From: a virus
Length of the DNA: 44,797 nucleotides
IMG/VR virus record: IMGVR_UViG_3300037245_001268
Location: 1 to 44,797 of that record
Direction: 5' to 3' (one strand)
The stretch's first letter is position 1, and each line of letters begins with the position of its first letter. The notes under the pieces were generated by a model. That model ran no database searches, was not told the DNA's origin, and was given only the letters and a program-made list of their open reading frames with translations. Positions 6,639 through 15,748 of the stretch are shown here, piece by piece. The translations under genes and the position numbers were made by a program.

Positions 6639-7670
6639 GTGCCCGAGCCGAAAGTGATTGAAGCCGAGGCTCCCGCAGAAGGGGTAGAGGACGTCACGCC
6701 TGAGACTTCGGAGGCCATTGCGAAGATGTCTCGAGAAGAGCTTGATGAGAAAGTCGAGCAGTTCGAGGCGGAAGCCAGCGGCGAGAAGATAGAACCGAAG
6801 CCAAAGGAGAAAGAGACGCCTGCGCCGAAAGCGGAAGGTAAGACTTCTAAGGCAGGAGGGGACAAACCTGGTGAGGAGGAGGAGCCGGCGAAAGCTGAAG
6901 ACACTCCTGCGAAACCAAAAGAAGGGGGCGAAGAGGAAGTACCTGCTGAGGGGGCGGACAAGAAAGAAGAGAAGAAAGAGGAGGAAGAGGCCGGCCTTGA
7001 CGACGCAGAAACGCTCAAAGCCCAAATTGCCAAGCAGGATGCCGATAACCGCTCTCTGCAACTGCGGTTAGACCGGCAAGGCAACGAATTGGGACTCTTG
7101 CGTAGACGGAGTCATCTGTCTGGCAAGCGTCGGAAGATGTCTGACGAGGAATTCGATGAGGGTATTCGGGATGACCCGCGTGGGACTTTAGAGCGCGAGA
7201 ATGAAGATCGACGGCTCGAGCAAGAGGAAGCTGATCTTGAGCGAGAAGAAACAATAGCGCAGGGGAGAAGTCACGTTGACTCTCACATACCTGACTTGGC
7301 GGCACTCCAGGCTGATATGGCTAAGGTTGCTGAGATCGAAGGTATCTCCGCTGCTAACGTGGATCTGATAAAGACGGACCCCTACAAGATCGATCCTCAT
7401 GATCTTGTGGATCTCGCTCGTAGAACGAGATCGTCTTTACGCATACAAACTCTGGAGATCGAGAACGAGCTTCACAAACGTTCAAAGACCTCAGTGGGCG
7501 ATGCGATTGACAAAGCTGTGAAGAGCCCGAAACTAATGTCCGGCGGTTCCGGGCAAGCTGCGGGCGGCGGTTCCGGTACAAACATCCTTTCCTCGGAGGA
7601 GATCGCAGGCGCGAGCGTTGAAGACCTGAACACTCGGTTGAAGACGCTCCGCAAAGAAGAGACTGGATAG
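6639..7670 (+). CDS. Scaffolding protein
   Basis: The 343-aa product is highly acidic and Glu/Lys-rich for its first ~140 residues, then predicted helical with coiled-coil character (LKAQIAKQDADNRSLQLRLDR), and ends with a Gly/Ser-rich linker and short charged helix. This composition and the position directly before the major capsid gene are typical of scaffolding proteins, which direct prohead assembly and leave before or during packaging. There is no sequence motif to confirm it. The GTG start follows GGAGGTG. An EF-SxxE-like phrase (MSREELDEKVEQFE) occurs near residue 30. Confidence 0.75.
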   Translation: MPEPKVIEAEAPAEGVEDVTPETSEAIAKMSREELDEKVEQFEAEASGEKIEPKPKEKETPAPKAEGKTSKAGGDKPGEEEEPAKAEDTPAKPKEGGEEEVPAEGADKKEEKKEEEEAGLDDAETLKAQIAKQDADNRSLQLRLDRQGNELGLLRRRSHLSGKRRKMSDEEFDEGIRDDPRGTLERENEDRRLEQEEADLEREETIAQGRSHVDSHIPDLAALQADMAKVAEIEGISAANVDLIKTDPYKIDPHDLVDLARRTRSSLRIQTLEIENELHKRSKTSVGDAIDKAVKSPKLMSGGSGQAAGGGSGTNILSSEEIAGASVEDLNTRLKTLRKEETG

Positions 7671-7690
7671 TGAAAGGTGGTGAGTAAACC

Positions 7691-8716
7691 GTGCCAAAGT
7701 ACAATATAGCTTCGGGCGATAGCGAGGCTAAGCAAGTATGGGATGAAGTGCTCTTTCGTGACGTTATGAAAGAGACGTATTTCATGCCACGGTTTGCGAA
7801 CGACAAAGGTACTACCATAGTCCATACCAAGCGCCAGCTTGAGAAGCAAAAAGGTGAGACGATCAACTTTGCGCTTCGCCTGCGACTTGATAAGGACTTT
7901 ATCGTCGATGGGCAGTCGGAAGGTAACGAGTACAAGATGACAACGAATACGCACAGCATGACGTTGCATAAGTACCGTATGCCTATCCGGGACAACGGCG
8001 AACTGGTACGTATCCGCCCGCCTTGGGACGTTACAGACGAACAGAGGCAGGCGGTTGTCGAATCCGCATCCGAGGCGATGGACAAGCTGATTTTCACGTC
8101 GCTACTCACGTCCCCAACCCGAGTCGTTTACTCGGCGGACGGGGCGACGCCGTTGGTTACAACCACGGCCGCGACCGCGAAGTTAGCTCTTACCACGGCA
8201 AGTCTGCTCTTCCCGAAGCTCATCAGTTTCGCAAGAACTGGCGCGCTCACCGGGTGGAACAGAGTTGACATTCCTCTCCGTCCTGTACGGACAGAGGGGA
8301 GGAACTGGTTGATTCTCCTGGTTCACCCGGACGTATTGTTTGACCTGGAGAACAACGCCGTTTGGACCCAAGCCGCTCGTGAAGCGCGTGAGCGTGGAAA
8401 GACCAACCCCATATTCACAAATTCGAGTTACATCTGGGGGAACGTCGTAGTCCACGAGCACGAGAACATCGAGATCGGTACCGACGCTGGTGCCGCCGCG
8501 AATGTTCCTTGGGCGAAGTGTGTTGTAATGGGAGCTCAGGCAATGCTCTGGGCTTGGGGCAGACGGCCAAAGCTGGTTACTAGGGATTTTGACTATGGCG
8601 ACGAGATCGGAATGGACTGGAGCACCATAGCCTCTGCATCGAAGCCGGTTTTCGATAGCAAGGACTACGGCTCGCTCGGGTTCTACGTGGCCAGAACTCA
8701 AGTTTCCGACGCGTAG
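7691..8716 (+). CDS. Major capsid protein, N4-gp56/DUF4043 family
   Basis: This 341-aa protein matches the pattern of the N4 gp56/DUF4043 major capsid family: an N-terminal segment with TYFMPRF, the diagnostic KQKGETINFALRLRL, then EGNEYKMTT, YRMPIRDNG and the helix EAMDKLIFTSLL. It would form the HK97-fold shell. The GTG start lies behind AAAGGTGGTGAG. It is placed after the scaffold and before a small structural gene, the expected order. Length is typical for the family. Confidence 0.9.
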   Translation: MPKYNIASGDSEAKQVWDEVLFRDVMKETYFMPRFANDKGTTIVHTKRQLEKQKGETINFALRLRLDKDFIVDGQSEGNEYKMTTNTHSMTLHKYRMPIRDNGELVRIRPPWDVTDEQRQAVVESASEAMDKLIFTSLLTSPTRVVYSADGATPLVTTTAATAKLALTTASLLFPKLISFARTGALTGWNRVDIPLRPVRTEGRNWLILLVHPDVLFDLENNAVWTQAAREARERGKTNPIFTNSSYIWGNVVVHEHENIEIGTDAGAAANVPWAKCVVMGAQAMLWAWGRRPKLVTRDFDYGDEIGMDWSTIASASKPVFDSKDYGSLGFYVARTQVSDA

Positions 8717-8733
8717 AAAGGGGGTGACGTTCA

Positions 8734-9162
8734 TTGTCTATCACGCGACTGAACAGACTCGATAATCAGAAGCCTCACATGTTTATCGACGGCGTGCGAG
8801 GCACTGCTGAAAACAGGTTGGATTTCGCTACAACTCCAGCTTGTTCGGGTGACGTCATCCGAGCTCTCACCGCACCGAAGGGAGCTCTTTTTACGAACGT
8901 CCGCACCCGTGTCGTAACGAAGCAAGATGCAGCCTGTACCGCCGACGTTGGGGACGGCGACGACCCCAACGGGTACAACGATGCTGTTGACTTTAACGCC
9001 ACTAACGGGACGATCGAAATGACCCGAGAGGCCGACCCTTACGCTGAGGGGAAACTCTACACGGTGGACGATGAAGTTGACGTCACGTTGGACCACGATG
9101 CTGACGTAGCCGTCATAGATATATGGGGCGACTACGTGATGCTCGAGCGGTACGCGCCGTAG
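8734..9162 (+). CDS. Probable capsid-associated structural protein (142 aa)
   Basis: A TTG start (8734) follows AAAGGGGGTGA, one of the stronger ribosome sites here, 17 bases after the capsid stop. The 142-aa product is rich in Thr, Asp, Val and Ala and appears all-beta (DVIRALTAPKGALFTNVRTR; KLYTVDDEVDVTLDHDADV), like head-decoration or head-stabilisation proteins. No named family is recognised. The transcript carrying capsid and this gene ends at the terminator 9188-9224, consistent with a high-copy structural product. Confidence 0.6.
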   Translation: MSITRLNRLDNQKPHMFIDGVRGTAENRLDFATTPACSGDVIRALTAPKGALFTNVRTRVVTKQDAACTADVGDGDDPNGYNDAVDFNATNGTIEMTREADPYAEGKLYTVDDEVDVTLDHDADVAVIDIWGDYVMLERYAP

Positions 9163-9187
9163 GTCGTAAGCCGTAAGTGTGAATTAT

Positions 9188-9224
9188 CCCGGGGGGAGTG
9201 ATTCAAATCCCCCCCGGGTTTCTT
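9188..9224 (+). terminator. Intrinsic terminator after capsid genes
   Basis: CCCGGGGGGA (9188-9197) pairs with TCCCCCCCGGG (9208-9218) with one bulged C and a ten-base loop, followed by TTTCTT. This very G+C-rich stem is a strong terminator candidate that separates capsid genes from the neck genes. Confidence 0.75.
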
Positions 9225-9238
9225 AGGGAGGAGACAGC

Positions 9239-9472
9239 ATGTTAACAGACCTTGGATGGCTGAAGGAAGCTGGAACAGTCGGGGTATTCGCTGTACTTGT
9301 CTTCATGTTTCTGAGGCACATCAAGGAACTGACGAAAGGTTTTCTCAAGACGATCGAAAACCACATCACCCATAACACGGAAGCAATCGAGAAGAACACT
9401 GAGACCCTAGGAAGTGTTGATAAAACACTGTCTCAGCTTGCTGGATACATGAGGCAAAACGGAGGAGGATAA
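9239..9472 (+). CDS. Small membrane-anchored coiled-coil protein, holin-like
   Basis: The 77-aa product has one membrane segment (residues ~14-27, VGVFAVLVFMFL), followed by a basic patch and a helical tail with heptad-like repeats (HNTEAIEKNTETLGSVDKTL). This layout resembles small BhlA-type or other single-pass phage holins, and also virion-linked membrane proteins. The start follows TAGGGAGGAG. It precedes the neck genes rather than an endolysin, so a lysis role is only a possibility. Confidence 0.5.
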   Translation: MLTDLGWLKEAGTVGVFAVLVFMFLRHIKELTKGFLKTIENHITHNTEAIEKNTETLGSVDKTLSQLAGYMRQNGGG

Positions 9473-10318
9473 ATGGCCACTTCGGGAAGCTATAACTTCA
9501 AAATGCAACGCGACGGGATAATCGCGGCTGCACTCAGAAAACTAGGCGTCTTGGGTAGGGGACAAACCCCAAACGACAATCAGATCACGGAGGGAGCCGT
9601 ATCGCTGAATGTTCTGGTCAAAAAATTGCAGGGCATTGGCGTAGGCCTCTGGGCCTTGGAATGGGTAACAAGAACACTGACGGCCTCCACCGAAAGGACG
9701 GGGACAGACGGGGAGGTCTATACGTGTATCCGTGGTCATGTATCTGCCACGGGCGACAAACCAATCACAGGTGCGGACTTCGCAAAATACTGGTACAAGA
9801 AAGGATCCACTGGAGGCGTATGGTCGGCTGGAGCTACTTACAGATCCATAGGAGATTTCGACCTTGACCTCAACACTCTCTGGGTAGAGAAAGCCTTTAT
9901 CCGTCGTGCGAACTCCGACCATGACGTAGATGTAAGGTCGATGAAAGACTACCTTGCGGAGATCACGAAGTACCCCACCGGCCTCACCTCGAGGATGATG
10001 TTGGATCGGAACTTTGAGGCCATGCACGCCTACCTTCTTCCGCAACCGGATAAAGTCACCGATGTACTGCATTATCAGAAGTACACCATATTGCAGGATA
10101 TGAATAGTGGTCCCGATAACCCAGACTTTCCCCCGATGTGGCTTGACGTTCTGATCTTCGGGCTGGCGCATAGTCTGGCGTTTGAGTATCCGAGCGTACC
10201 AACATCTGTACGTCGTGATCTACGAGATGAGGCACGGATAGCGCTTGATCTGGCAAGGACCGGCGATGAGGAAGTAGAATTCGAGCCGTTCACTCGTTCC
10301 GCATACCCGGAGGAATAA
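9473..10318 (+). CDS. P22 gp4-like head-tail connector with inserted CBM-like module
   Basis: The N-terminal helices (IIAAALRKLGVLGRG, then EGAVSLNVLVKKLQ) and the C-terminal part (FPPMWLDVLIFGLAHSLAFEY...) fit the P22 gp4 tail-accessory family, which binds below the portal and completes the head. At 281 aa it is longer than P22 gp4 (about 166 aa). The extra ~50 residues (76-125) contain YTCIRGHVSATGDKP and FAKYWYKKGSTGGVW, resembling the small chitin/carbohydrate-binding modules inserted in other phage tail proteins. The start follows GGAGGAT, directly after the preceding stop. Confidence 0.75.
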   Translation: MATSGSYNFKMQRDGIIAAALRKLGVLGRGQTPNDNQITEGAVSLNVLVKKLQGIGVGLWALEWVTRTLTASTERTGTDGEVYTCIRGHVSATGDKPITGADFAKYWYKKGSTGGVWSAGATYRSIGDFDLDLNTLWVEKAFIRRANSDHDVDVRSMKDYLAEITKYPTGLTSRMMLDRNFEAMHAYLLPQPDKVTDVLHYQKYTILQDMNSGPDNPDFPPMWLDVLIFGLAHSLAFEYPSVPTSVRRDLRDEARIALDLARTGDEEVEFEPFTRSAYPEE

Positions 10319-10319
10319 C

Positions 10320-11741
10320 ATGGGACAGGATATACCTCTGTCGCTTGGCGATGTGAACCGCAACGTTGACGAGGCAGGTCTCCGCAACAACATGGCGACT
10401 TGCGTAAACTGCTACAAAGACGAGAATGATGCCATTTACCGCAGACCAGGAACCACCCTCTTCAAAGATTTAGGTGAGGGCTCTCAACCCGTCGACGGCA
10501 TGCACTATTGGGACGATCAGGACAAGGTTGTAGTGGTCTGCAATGGCAAGGTCTTCTTGCTCGAGGAGGACGGCTCCCTGACCGATCGCACTGGCGATGC
10601 TCCGGCCGCTGATGTGAGACCAATCTTCGCGGAAACTGCGGATCCTCGAGTAGTGATTGCGACCGGAGGCAGGATAATCACAATGACCTCCGGGGGGAAT
10701 TCCACGTATATCGCTGACGGTGATGCCCCTACCTCCGTGAGTCATGTGGCTTGGATAGACGGATACATACTTGCGCTCAGAGATGGGACCGCAATCTTTC
10801 AGTGGTCAGATGCCAACGACGTTGATACGTGGAACGCACTAAACTTCGCCACAGCGGAAGCATTGCCAGACAAGGTTCTAGCGATGTGGACTCAGTGGAA
10901 AGAGATTACGCTCATGGGCGAGAAGTCAACGGAGGTTTGGTGGGATGACGGCACGACTCCGTTCTCAATCTATGACGGTGGATATACACCTCTGGGGATC
11001 GCGGCTAAATACAGTGTTGGAAAAATGGAGGGTACGTGGTGGTGGCTCGAGCGAAAAGGGAAATTTATTAAGTTGGAGGGCAGAACACCGCTAGTTGTGA
11101 GTACTCCGTTTGACAAGTACATTCAAGCACTCACAACGAAAAGCGATGCTCTCGGGGACTCGCTGGAATTTGATGGTCGGCCGTTCTTCTTACTCACCTT
11201 CCCCACCGATGACGTTACTCTTGCGTTTGACTACGCGATGAACAAGTGGTTTGTCTGGGGCGAGTGGAGCGGAACCGCATACACTCGGATGCGCTGGAAC
11301 TGTTCGGTCTACGCGAAGGGGTGGGACAAGTGGCTCGTTGGCGGTACTGACGGCCAGATATACGAAGTCTCCTCGAGCGCATACGATGATGCCGGTACTG
11401 CTATCCGAGCGCAGATCAGAAGCGGTCATATTGACCACGGAACCGTGCAGGAGAAACGATCGAACAACATTCAGTTGAGAATCATCCGTGGCACTCAGGA
11501 CAGCCTCACCGATGTCAACAACCTGACATTCAGGTGGCGTGACGATCACGGCGCTTGGACGAGCTTTCAGAATTTCGACACGCCTGCTGATGCCGATGCT
11601 CAATACTTTGCTCGAGCAGATCGTCTTGGAGCATACCGTATGCGACAGTGGGAAATTGTCGATGATTGCACTGACGGCCCGTTCGCTATTATTGCGGCCC
11701 AGGAGAATGTCGATGCGCCAAGAGCAGCCAAAAGACAATAG
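10320..11741 (+). CDS. P22 gp10-like packaged-DNA stabilisation (tail-needle hub) protein
   Basis: The 473-aa product begins GDVNRNVDEAG and YRRPGTTLFKDLGEG, a pattern characteristic of the P22 gp10 family. It then continues as a beta-rich protein with regularly repeated Gly/Asp turns and Trp residues, in keeping with a beta-propeller-like body. P22 gp10 plugs the portal-gp4 channel and stabilises packaged DNA. It follows the gp4-like gene, as in P22. The final 29 bases overlap the next gene in another frame. Confidence 0.78.
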   Translation: MGQDIPLSLGDVNRNVDEAGLRNNMATCVNCYKDENDAIYRRPGTTLFKDLGEGSQPVDGMHYWDDQDKVVVVCNGKVFLLEEDGSLTDRTGDAPAADVRPIFAETADPRVVIATGGRIITMTSGGNSTYIADGDAPTSVSHVAWIDGYILALRDGTAIFQWSDANDVDTWNALNFATAEALPDKVLAMWTQWKEITLMGEKSTEVWWDDGTTPFSIYDGGYTPLGIAAKYSVGKMEGTWWWLERKGKFIKLEGRTPLVVSTPFDKYIQALTTKSDALGDSLEFDGRPFFLLTFPTDDVTLAFDYAMNKWFVWGEWSGTAYTRMRWNCSVYAKGWDKWLVGGTDGQIYEVSSSAYDDAGTAIRAQIRSGHIDHGTVQEKRSNNIQLRIIRGTQDSLTDVNNLTFRWRDDHGAWTSFQNFDTPADADAQYFARADRLGAYRMRQWEIVDDCTDGPFAIIAAQENVDAPRAAKRQ

Positions 11742-12315
11742 GGGTAAAGCACTCATAGATACCCTAGAGAAAACTCTGCTTGTCAAGATGTACGTCTCAG
11801 AGAAATTGTCTGTTCGTCAGATCGGTCGCGCAATAGGTGTGCACCATGAAAGCGTGAGACGATACCTCGTTAAGTATGGTATTAAACGTCGATCAATACG
11901 AGAAGCGAGAGTAGGTCGCCCTCACTACATGAGTTTCAGGCCTTCATGCAAAGAAGAGACGAAACGGAAGATAGGGAACGGCAATCGGGGCAAGCGGAGA
12001 TCGCAGGAATATAAAGAGTCCCGACGAGTCCTCTCTCTCGGGGCGGAGAATCCCAACTGGAAAGGTGGTATTGCGCGAGAGAAAAATCCGCGAAACACTG
12101 CGGAGTATAAACTCTGGCGACTGGCGGTAATGGAACGCGATTTATTCACCTGTCAGGAGTGCGGGCAAAAAGGGGGACATCTCCACGCACACCACATTAA
12201 CAAGTTTAAGGATTATCCCGCATTACGCTTTGTCGTATCCAACGGCAGAACTCTGTGTCTGGTATGTCACGGGAGGGAGCACGGTAGAACCTTCCGCGTG
12301 GCGAAAAGCGCATAA
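11713..12315 (+). CDS. HNH homing-type endonuclease with N-terminal HTH
   Basis: The 200-aa product has an N-terminal helix-turn-helix (LSVRQIGRAIGVHHESVRRYL, near 32-52), a GAENPNWKGG phrase (110-119) of the NUMOD3 type, and a C-terminal HNH domain: CQEC (147-150), HAHHIN (158-163), N178, and CLVC (182-185) as the second zinc pair. This is the architecture of free-standing phage homing endonucleases. ATG 11713 is chosen because AGGAG (11701-11705) lies at proper distance; ATG 11707 is too close. It overlaps the end of the gp10-like gene and its stop overlaps the fibre start, so it sits neatly in the virion operon. Confidence 0.82.
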   Translation: MRQEQPKDNRGKALIDTLEKTLLVKMYVSEKLSVRQIGRAIGVHHESVRRYLVKYGIKRRSIREARVGRPHYMSFRPSCKEETKRKIGNGNRGKRRSQEYKESRRVLSLGAENPNWKGGIAREKNPRNTAEYKLWRLAVMERDLFTCQECGQKGGHLHAHHINKFKDYPALRFVVSNGRTLCLVCHGREHGRTFRVAKSA

Positions 12316-15300
12316 TGGCCTACACACCACAACCACGTCCCAGAACAGATGACTGGCGAGAGATAGACGGTTGGCATAAATATCTCTGGCGGATCCTCAG
12401 CACACTGGAGGGGGAGCTTGATTACCTAGAAGCAGCCGGACTTTTGGCAGATGGCCTTGGAAATCTTGACCTGGCCGGAACTCTGACGGTCGATTTGGTC
12501 AGCGAGCATACTCCCGGCGCAGGCGTCTCTTTTGATGTGCCAATACACGTTGACACCATCACTGAAAACATCGCTGATGCAGGCGTAACGATTGAAGGCG
12601 TGAAGATGAAGGACAGCAACATCGAGATAACCGATACCCATTGGATAGGGCGTGGCGGAGTCAAAATCCGCACGGAAGGTATTGGATGGCTTGTTTCGTT
12701 TGGCCTATATATAGGACCGGCCTCCACTGTAACATTCCCGGTCGGCTATAATCCGCTAGCAGACGATCTTATTATCGAGGGTTCGTCTGATGTTGGGATA
12801 ACATTGAGGAGTAGTGCGGATGGGCACTCCGGGAGTATCTATTTTGCAAAGGGCGAGGGGCCTACAACGGAACGTACCGGGCGTATCGTCTATCGTCATG
12901 ATGCAACTTATGAAAACATGCAGTTTTACACTGACAACACAAGGGCGGTTATAATAGACTCGTCGCAAAACTTAACCCTTGGGCCAAATTCATTCATCGT
13001 CACCGGAACAAAGAGCCTTTTAGTTGAGATTGGTACGCCTTTCACAGACTTCGGGGGCGGGACGAACCAGTTTGCTATGTATGCAGCCGACTTTGCCGCC
13101 GGTAACGCCTGCCCATACTTCCGCACGGAAAACGGAACCGTAATAGGCCTGAACCAAGACTACCTTACTACTGCCAGCCCGACGTGGGTAGGCCTCACCC
13201 TAAGCGGAGCAATAGCGACACCAACAGACATAACTCTTTCCGGGACATTGAGCGATGGTACTGCCTCTCTTGCTGGCGGTTCCTTAACAAATGTAAAACT
13301 CGGCTCTCTGACAGATAATGGTTTTGTCAAAACAGGAAGTGGAGATGGAACTTTATCTGTTGATACCAATACATACGTTGAGACTCCGGTTCTTATCGCC
13401 CCAGTCGCAATATACTTCGGAACCGAGGGTTCTCCCGAAAACCAACAGTACGACATAACGGGAAACACTTGGGTTATTTCTACAGATGGTACGCCGAATG
13501 TGGCAGGCCACTTAACCGCCGATTGCTTAACAGCGATGGACACCGCTTACGATGGTACATATTTTAACATAAGAGAGTTTTCGGGTGGTGCATCAGAAGT
13601 AAGACCACTGACCGTACAGTTTAATTTCACTGGTGTTACTACATTCGCTCAAGTGATAGTCAGATGTAAATACGACGGCTCTGTTTCGCACTTTCTGAAT
13701 GTAGAACTATGGAACGGTGCGTCTTGGGATGTGTTGGCTACCATACCGGACGAGGCTGATTTTCAAGTCCATGAGTTCTCTGTATTGAATCCCATAGATT
13801 ACATAGTCGCCGGAGTAGTCAAGCTCAGAATGAGGCACATTCAGAACGGTATATCTTCTCACCACTATGAAGTTGATTATCTGGTGCTGTCTACTGGTGC
13901 TGGTGGAAGCGGCGGTGGAGTTCAGACAGCGATACAAACTCCGTCGTCTGCATCGGGCGATGTTGGCTCGACGAATGTTCAAGGCGCTATTGATGAACTA
14001 GCAGCAGAAAAAGTGGCTACATCTGGAAGTATCCCAATGATAGGCGATTGGGCTTATGGAGCGTTCGACTTAAACATAGGAGAGGGGGGCGGTCTAGGGG
14101 TTGGCGGGGCTGCTCTGCCAGATACTATTCTACTTGAGACTTCAGATGCAGACGACCCTACAATGATTTGGAAGACCACTAATACCGCCCATCAGATAAA
14201 CATAATTCTTGACGAAAGTGCGGCTAATGATCGCCTTTGCATAGAAGGCCAAACGGCTTCGGTAGACATGCATCTTTGCCTGCACGCACAGGATGGCGAG
14301 AATATGAGGGTTCAGCTTTACAGCGGCGCAACCAATCACGGTGATCTAATTATGGGAGCTGGTGATAACCTGAGTCTTCGTAATGCCGTACAAGATAAGA
14401 ACATTGCACTGACGGTTAATGTCGGAGGAGGCGACCAGTCCATTACCTTCGTTGGGGCTACGGGGAAATTTACCCACAGTTCGGGAACTTTCGATCTGGA
14501 CGACGACAATGTGACGACAATCGGAACTATTACGGGAGTCAATGTAACTTCAGGTGCAGACCCCGGACACACGCATACGATTTACGAGGCGGCAGGTGCA
14601 GTAGGTACTCACGCCGCGCTCACTACAGGAACGCATGGGGTTGGAGCGTCAACGATAGCTTCGGTCTTGGACATCGCAACACACACAGCCTTAGCCAATG
14701 CTCACCATGTCGCCTTTGTTCAGGGGGATGCAGACTTACTCTATCATCCTCTAACCACCGTAGGGATTGCCGATAACAACCTTGTGGAGATAGACGGCTC
14801 CCCCAACGATACAGAGTGGACTATATTCAATGCGGCAGGCATAGAAGGACTGACCGATGCTGAGGCGATGGCTAAACTGAGTGGCGGTGCTACAGCGGAA
14901 TTTTTGTTCAACACGCAAAAGGTAGGTGGAGTTGTTGACCCGACCACAGATCAGCAGGTAGCTACGAAGAAATACGTTGACGATAATGCGGGCGGTGCTT
15001 GGGAGTTGATAGCTGAAACAACTGTTGGCGCTGGCGGTGCGCCAAGTATAACTTTCTCAAGCATACCTGCGACATTTACGCATTTAAAAGTTATAGGTCA
15101 TGTGCGGTCCGAACGTGTGGCGGGTGAAGATGATCTTTGGTGTAGACTTAATAATGAAACCGGTGGTACTGATTATGTTCGCATGTCTCTTATTGGTAAT
15201 TTAAGTACAGGTGCGGCGACTACAGGAGATAGAACAACGAGCGTAATGAATGTCGGTGCTATTGAAGCCGACCTTTCTCTTGCAGGTGTTTTTTCTCAAA

Positions 15301-15521
15301 TCACTTTAGAGATAGACGATTATACAAATACTAACTTCTTAAAAAATATGATTGCTCATTGTTGTAGGATTGAAGACAACGATAACGATGGTGATATTGC
15401 GGTGACAATCTCCGCAAGCACGTTGCTAACCGGTACTGATGCTATAAATCAGATTTCAATAACACCACTTAATGATGATTTAGCACAGTACAGCAAGCTA
15501 TCCTTGTATGGGGTGAAATAA
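12315..15521 (+). CDS. Tail fibre / receptor-binding protein (1068 aa)
   Basis: The protein begins with a short conserved-looking head (RTDDWREIDGWHKYLWRIL), probably the virion attachment part. A beta-rich shaft follows, with phrases typical of phage fibres: DTITENIADAGVTIEGVKMKD, NVQGAIDELAAEK, and DPTTDQQVATKKYVDDN near residue 880. A receptor-binding-like C-terminus of ~180 residues starts at GAWELIAETTVGAGG. His-rich phrases (GHTH, ATHTALANAHH) occur near 750-795 and may hold metal ions as in other fibres. The DNA for the C-terminal domain (about 15000-15520) is visibly more A+T-rich than the shaft, suggesting exchange of the tip. The ATG overlaps the upstream stop. Confidence 0.85.
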   Translation: MAYTPQPRPRTDDWREIDGWHKYLWRILSTLEGELDYLEAAGLLADGLGNLDLAGTLTVDLVSEHTPGAGVSFDVPIHVDTITENIADAGVTIEGVKMKDSNIEITDTHWIGRGGVKIRTEGIGWLVSFGLYIGPASTVTFPVGYNPLADDLIIEGSSDVGITLRSSADGHSGSIYFAKGEGPTTERTGRIVYRHDATYENMQFYTDNTRAVIIDSSQNLTLGPNSFIVTGTKSLLVEIGTPFTDFGGGTNQFAMYAADFAAGNACPYFRTENGTVIGLNQDYLTTASPTWVGLTLSGAIATPTDITLSGTLSDGTASLAGGSLTNVKLGSLTDNGFVKTGSGDGTLSVDTNTYVETPVLIAPVAIYFGTEGSPENQQYDITGNTWVISTDGTPNVAGHLTADCLTAMDTAYDGTYFNIREFSGGASEVRPLTVQFNFTGVTTFAQVIVRCKYDGSVSHFLNVELWNGASWDVLATIPDEADFQVHEFSVLNPIDYIVAGVVKLRMRHIQNGISSHHYEVDYLVLSTGAGGSGGGVQTAIQTPSSASGDVGSTNVQGAIDELAAEKVATSGSIPMIGDWAYGAFDLNIGEGGGLGVGGAALPDTILLETSDADDPTMIWKTTNTAHQINIILDESAANDRLCIEGQTASVDMHLCLHAQDGENMRVQLYSGATNHGDLIMGAGDNLSLRNAVQDKNIALTVNVGGGDQSITFVGATGKFTHSSGTFDLDDDNVTTIGTITGVNVTSGADPGHTHTIYEAAGAVGTHAALTTGTHGVGASTIASVLDIATHTALANAHHVAFVQGDADLLYHPLTTVGIADNNLVEIDGSPNDTEWTIFNAAGIEGLTDAEAMAKLSGGATAEFLFNTQKVGGVVDPTTDQQVATKKYVDDNAGGAWELIAETTVGAGGAPSITFSSIPATFTHLKVIGHVRSERVAGEDDLWCRLNNETGGTDYVRMSLIGNLSTGAATTGDRTTSVMNVGAIEADLSLAGVFSQITLEIDDYTNTNFLKNMIAHCCRIEDNDNDGDIAVTISASTLLTGTDAINQISITPLNDDLAQYSKLSLYGVK

Positions 15522-15748
15522 TGAAAGGTGAAAGAATAATTGTTGATTGCAGTACGGGCAAGGAAACTCTTGTTGCTCTCACGGTTGAGGAGTTGGCACA
15601 AAGAGAATTAGACAGAGAGACTCTTGGAGCAGAGAAGATTGCTGAGGATGCTAAGATCGCTCACGATAAGAAGATAAACGATGAGATGCGGAAGATGGCA
15701 GAGGATAGGTTAATTGAACGAGGCGAACTTGAAAGGAGGGACGTATGA
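15521..15748 (+). CDS. Small coiled-coil protein after the fibre (75 aa)
   Basis: The ATG shares one base with the fibre stop. The product has a short beta-like start (GERIIVDCSTGKETLVALT) and then a long charged helix of Glu, Arg, Lys and Asp (EELAQRELDRETLGAEKIA). The first part resembles the strand-turn segment of small tail-fibre assembly or XkdW-like proteins. It shares the A+T-rich composition of the fibre tip, so the two may travel together as a fibre-chaperone pair. This role is an inference from position. Confidence 0.5.
   Translation: MKGERIIVDCSTGKETLVALTVEELAQRELDRETLGAEKIAEDAKIAHDKKINDEMRKMAEDRLIERGELERRDV

Noticed and set aside
6251-7084. Long open frame of 277 codons on the minus strand under the scaffold gene
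   Set aside because: It is the antisense shadow of the Glu/Lys-rich scaffold gene (Ser/Pro/Phe-rich product). It has no ribosome site and runs against the operon.
12315-15521. Diversity-generating retroelement target in the fibre
   Set aside because: There is no reverse transcriptase gene and no obvious template/variable repeat pair.
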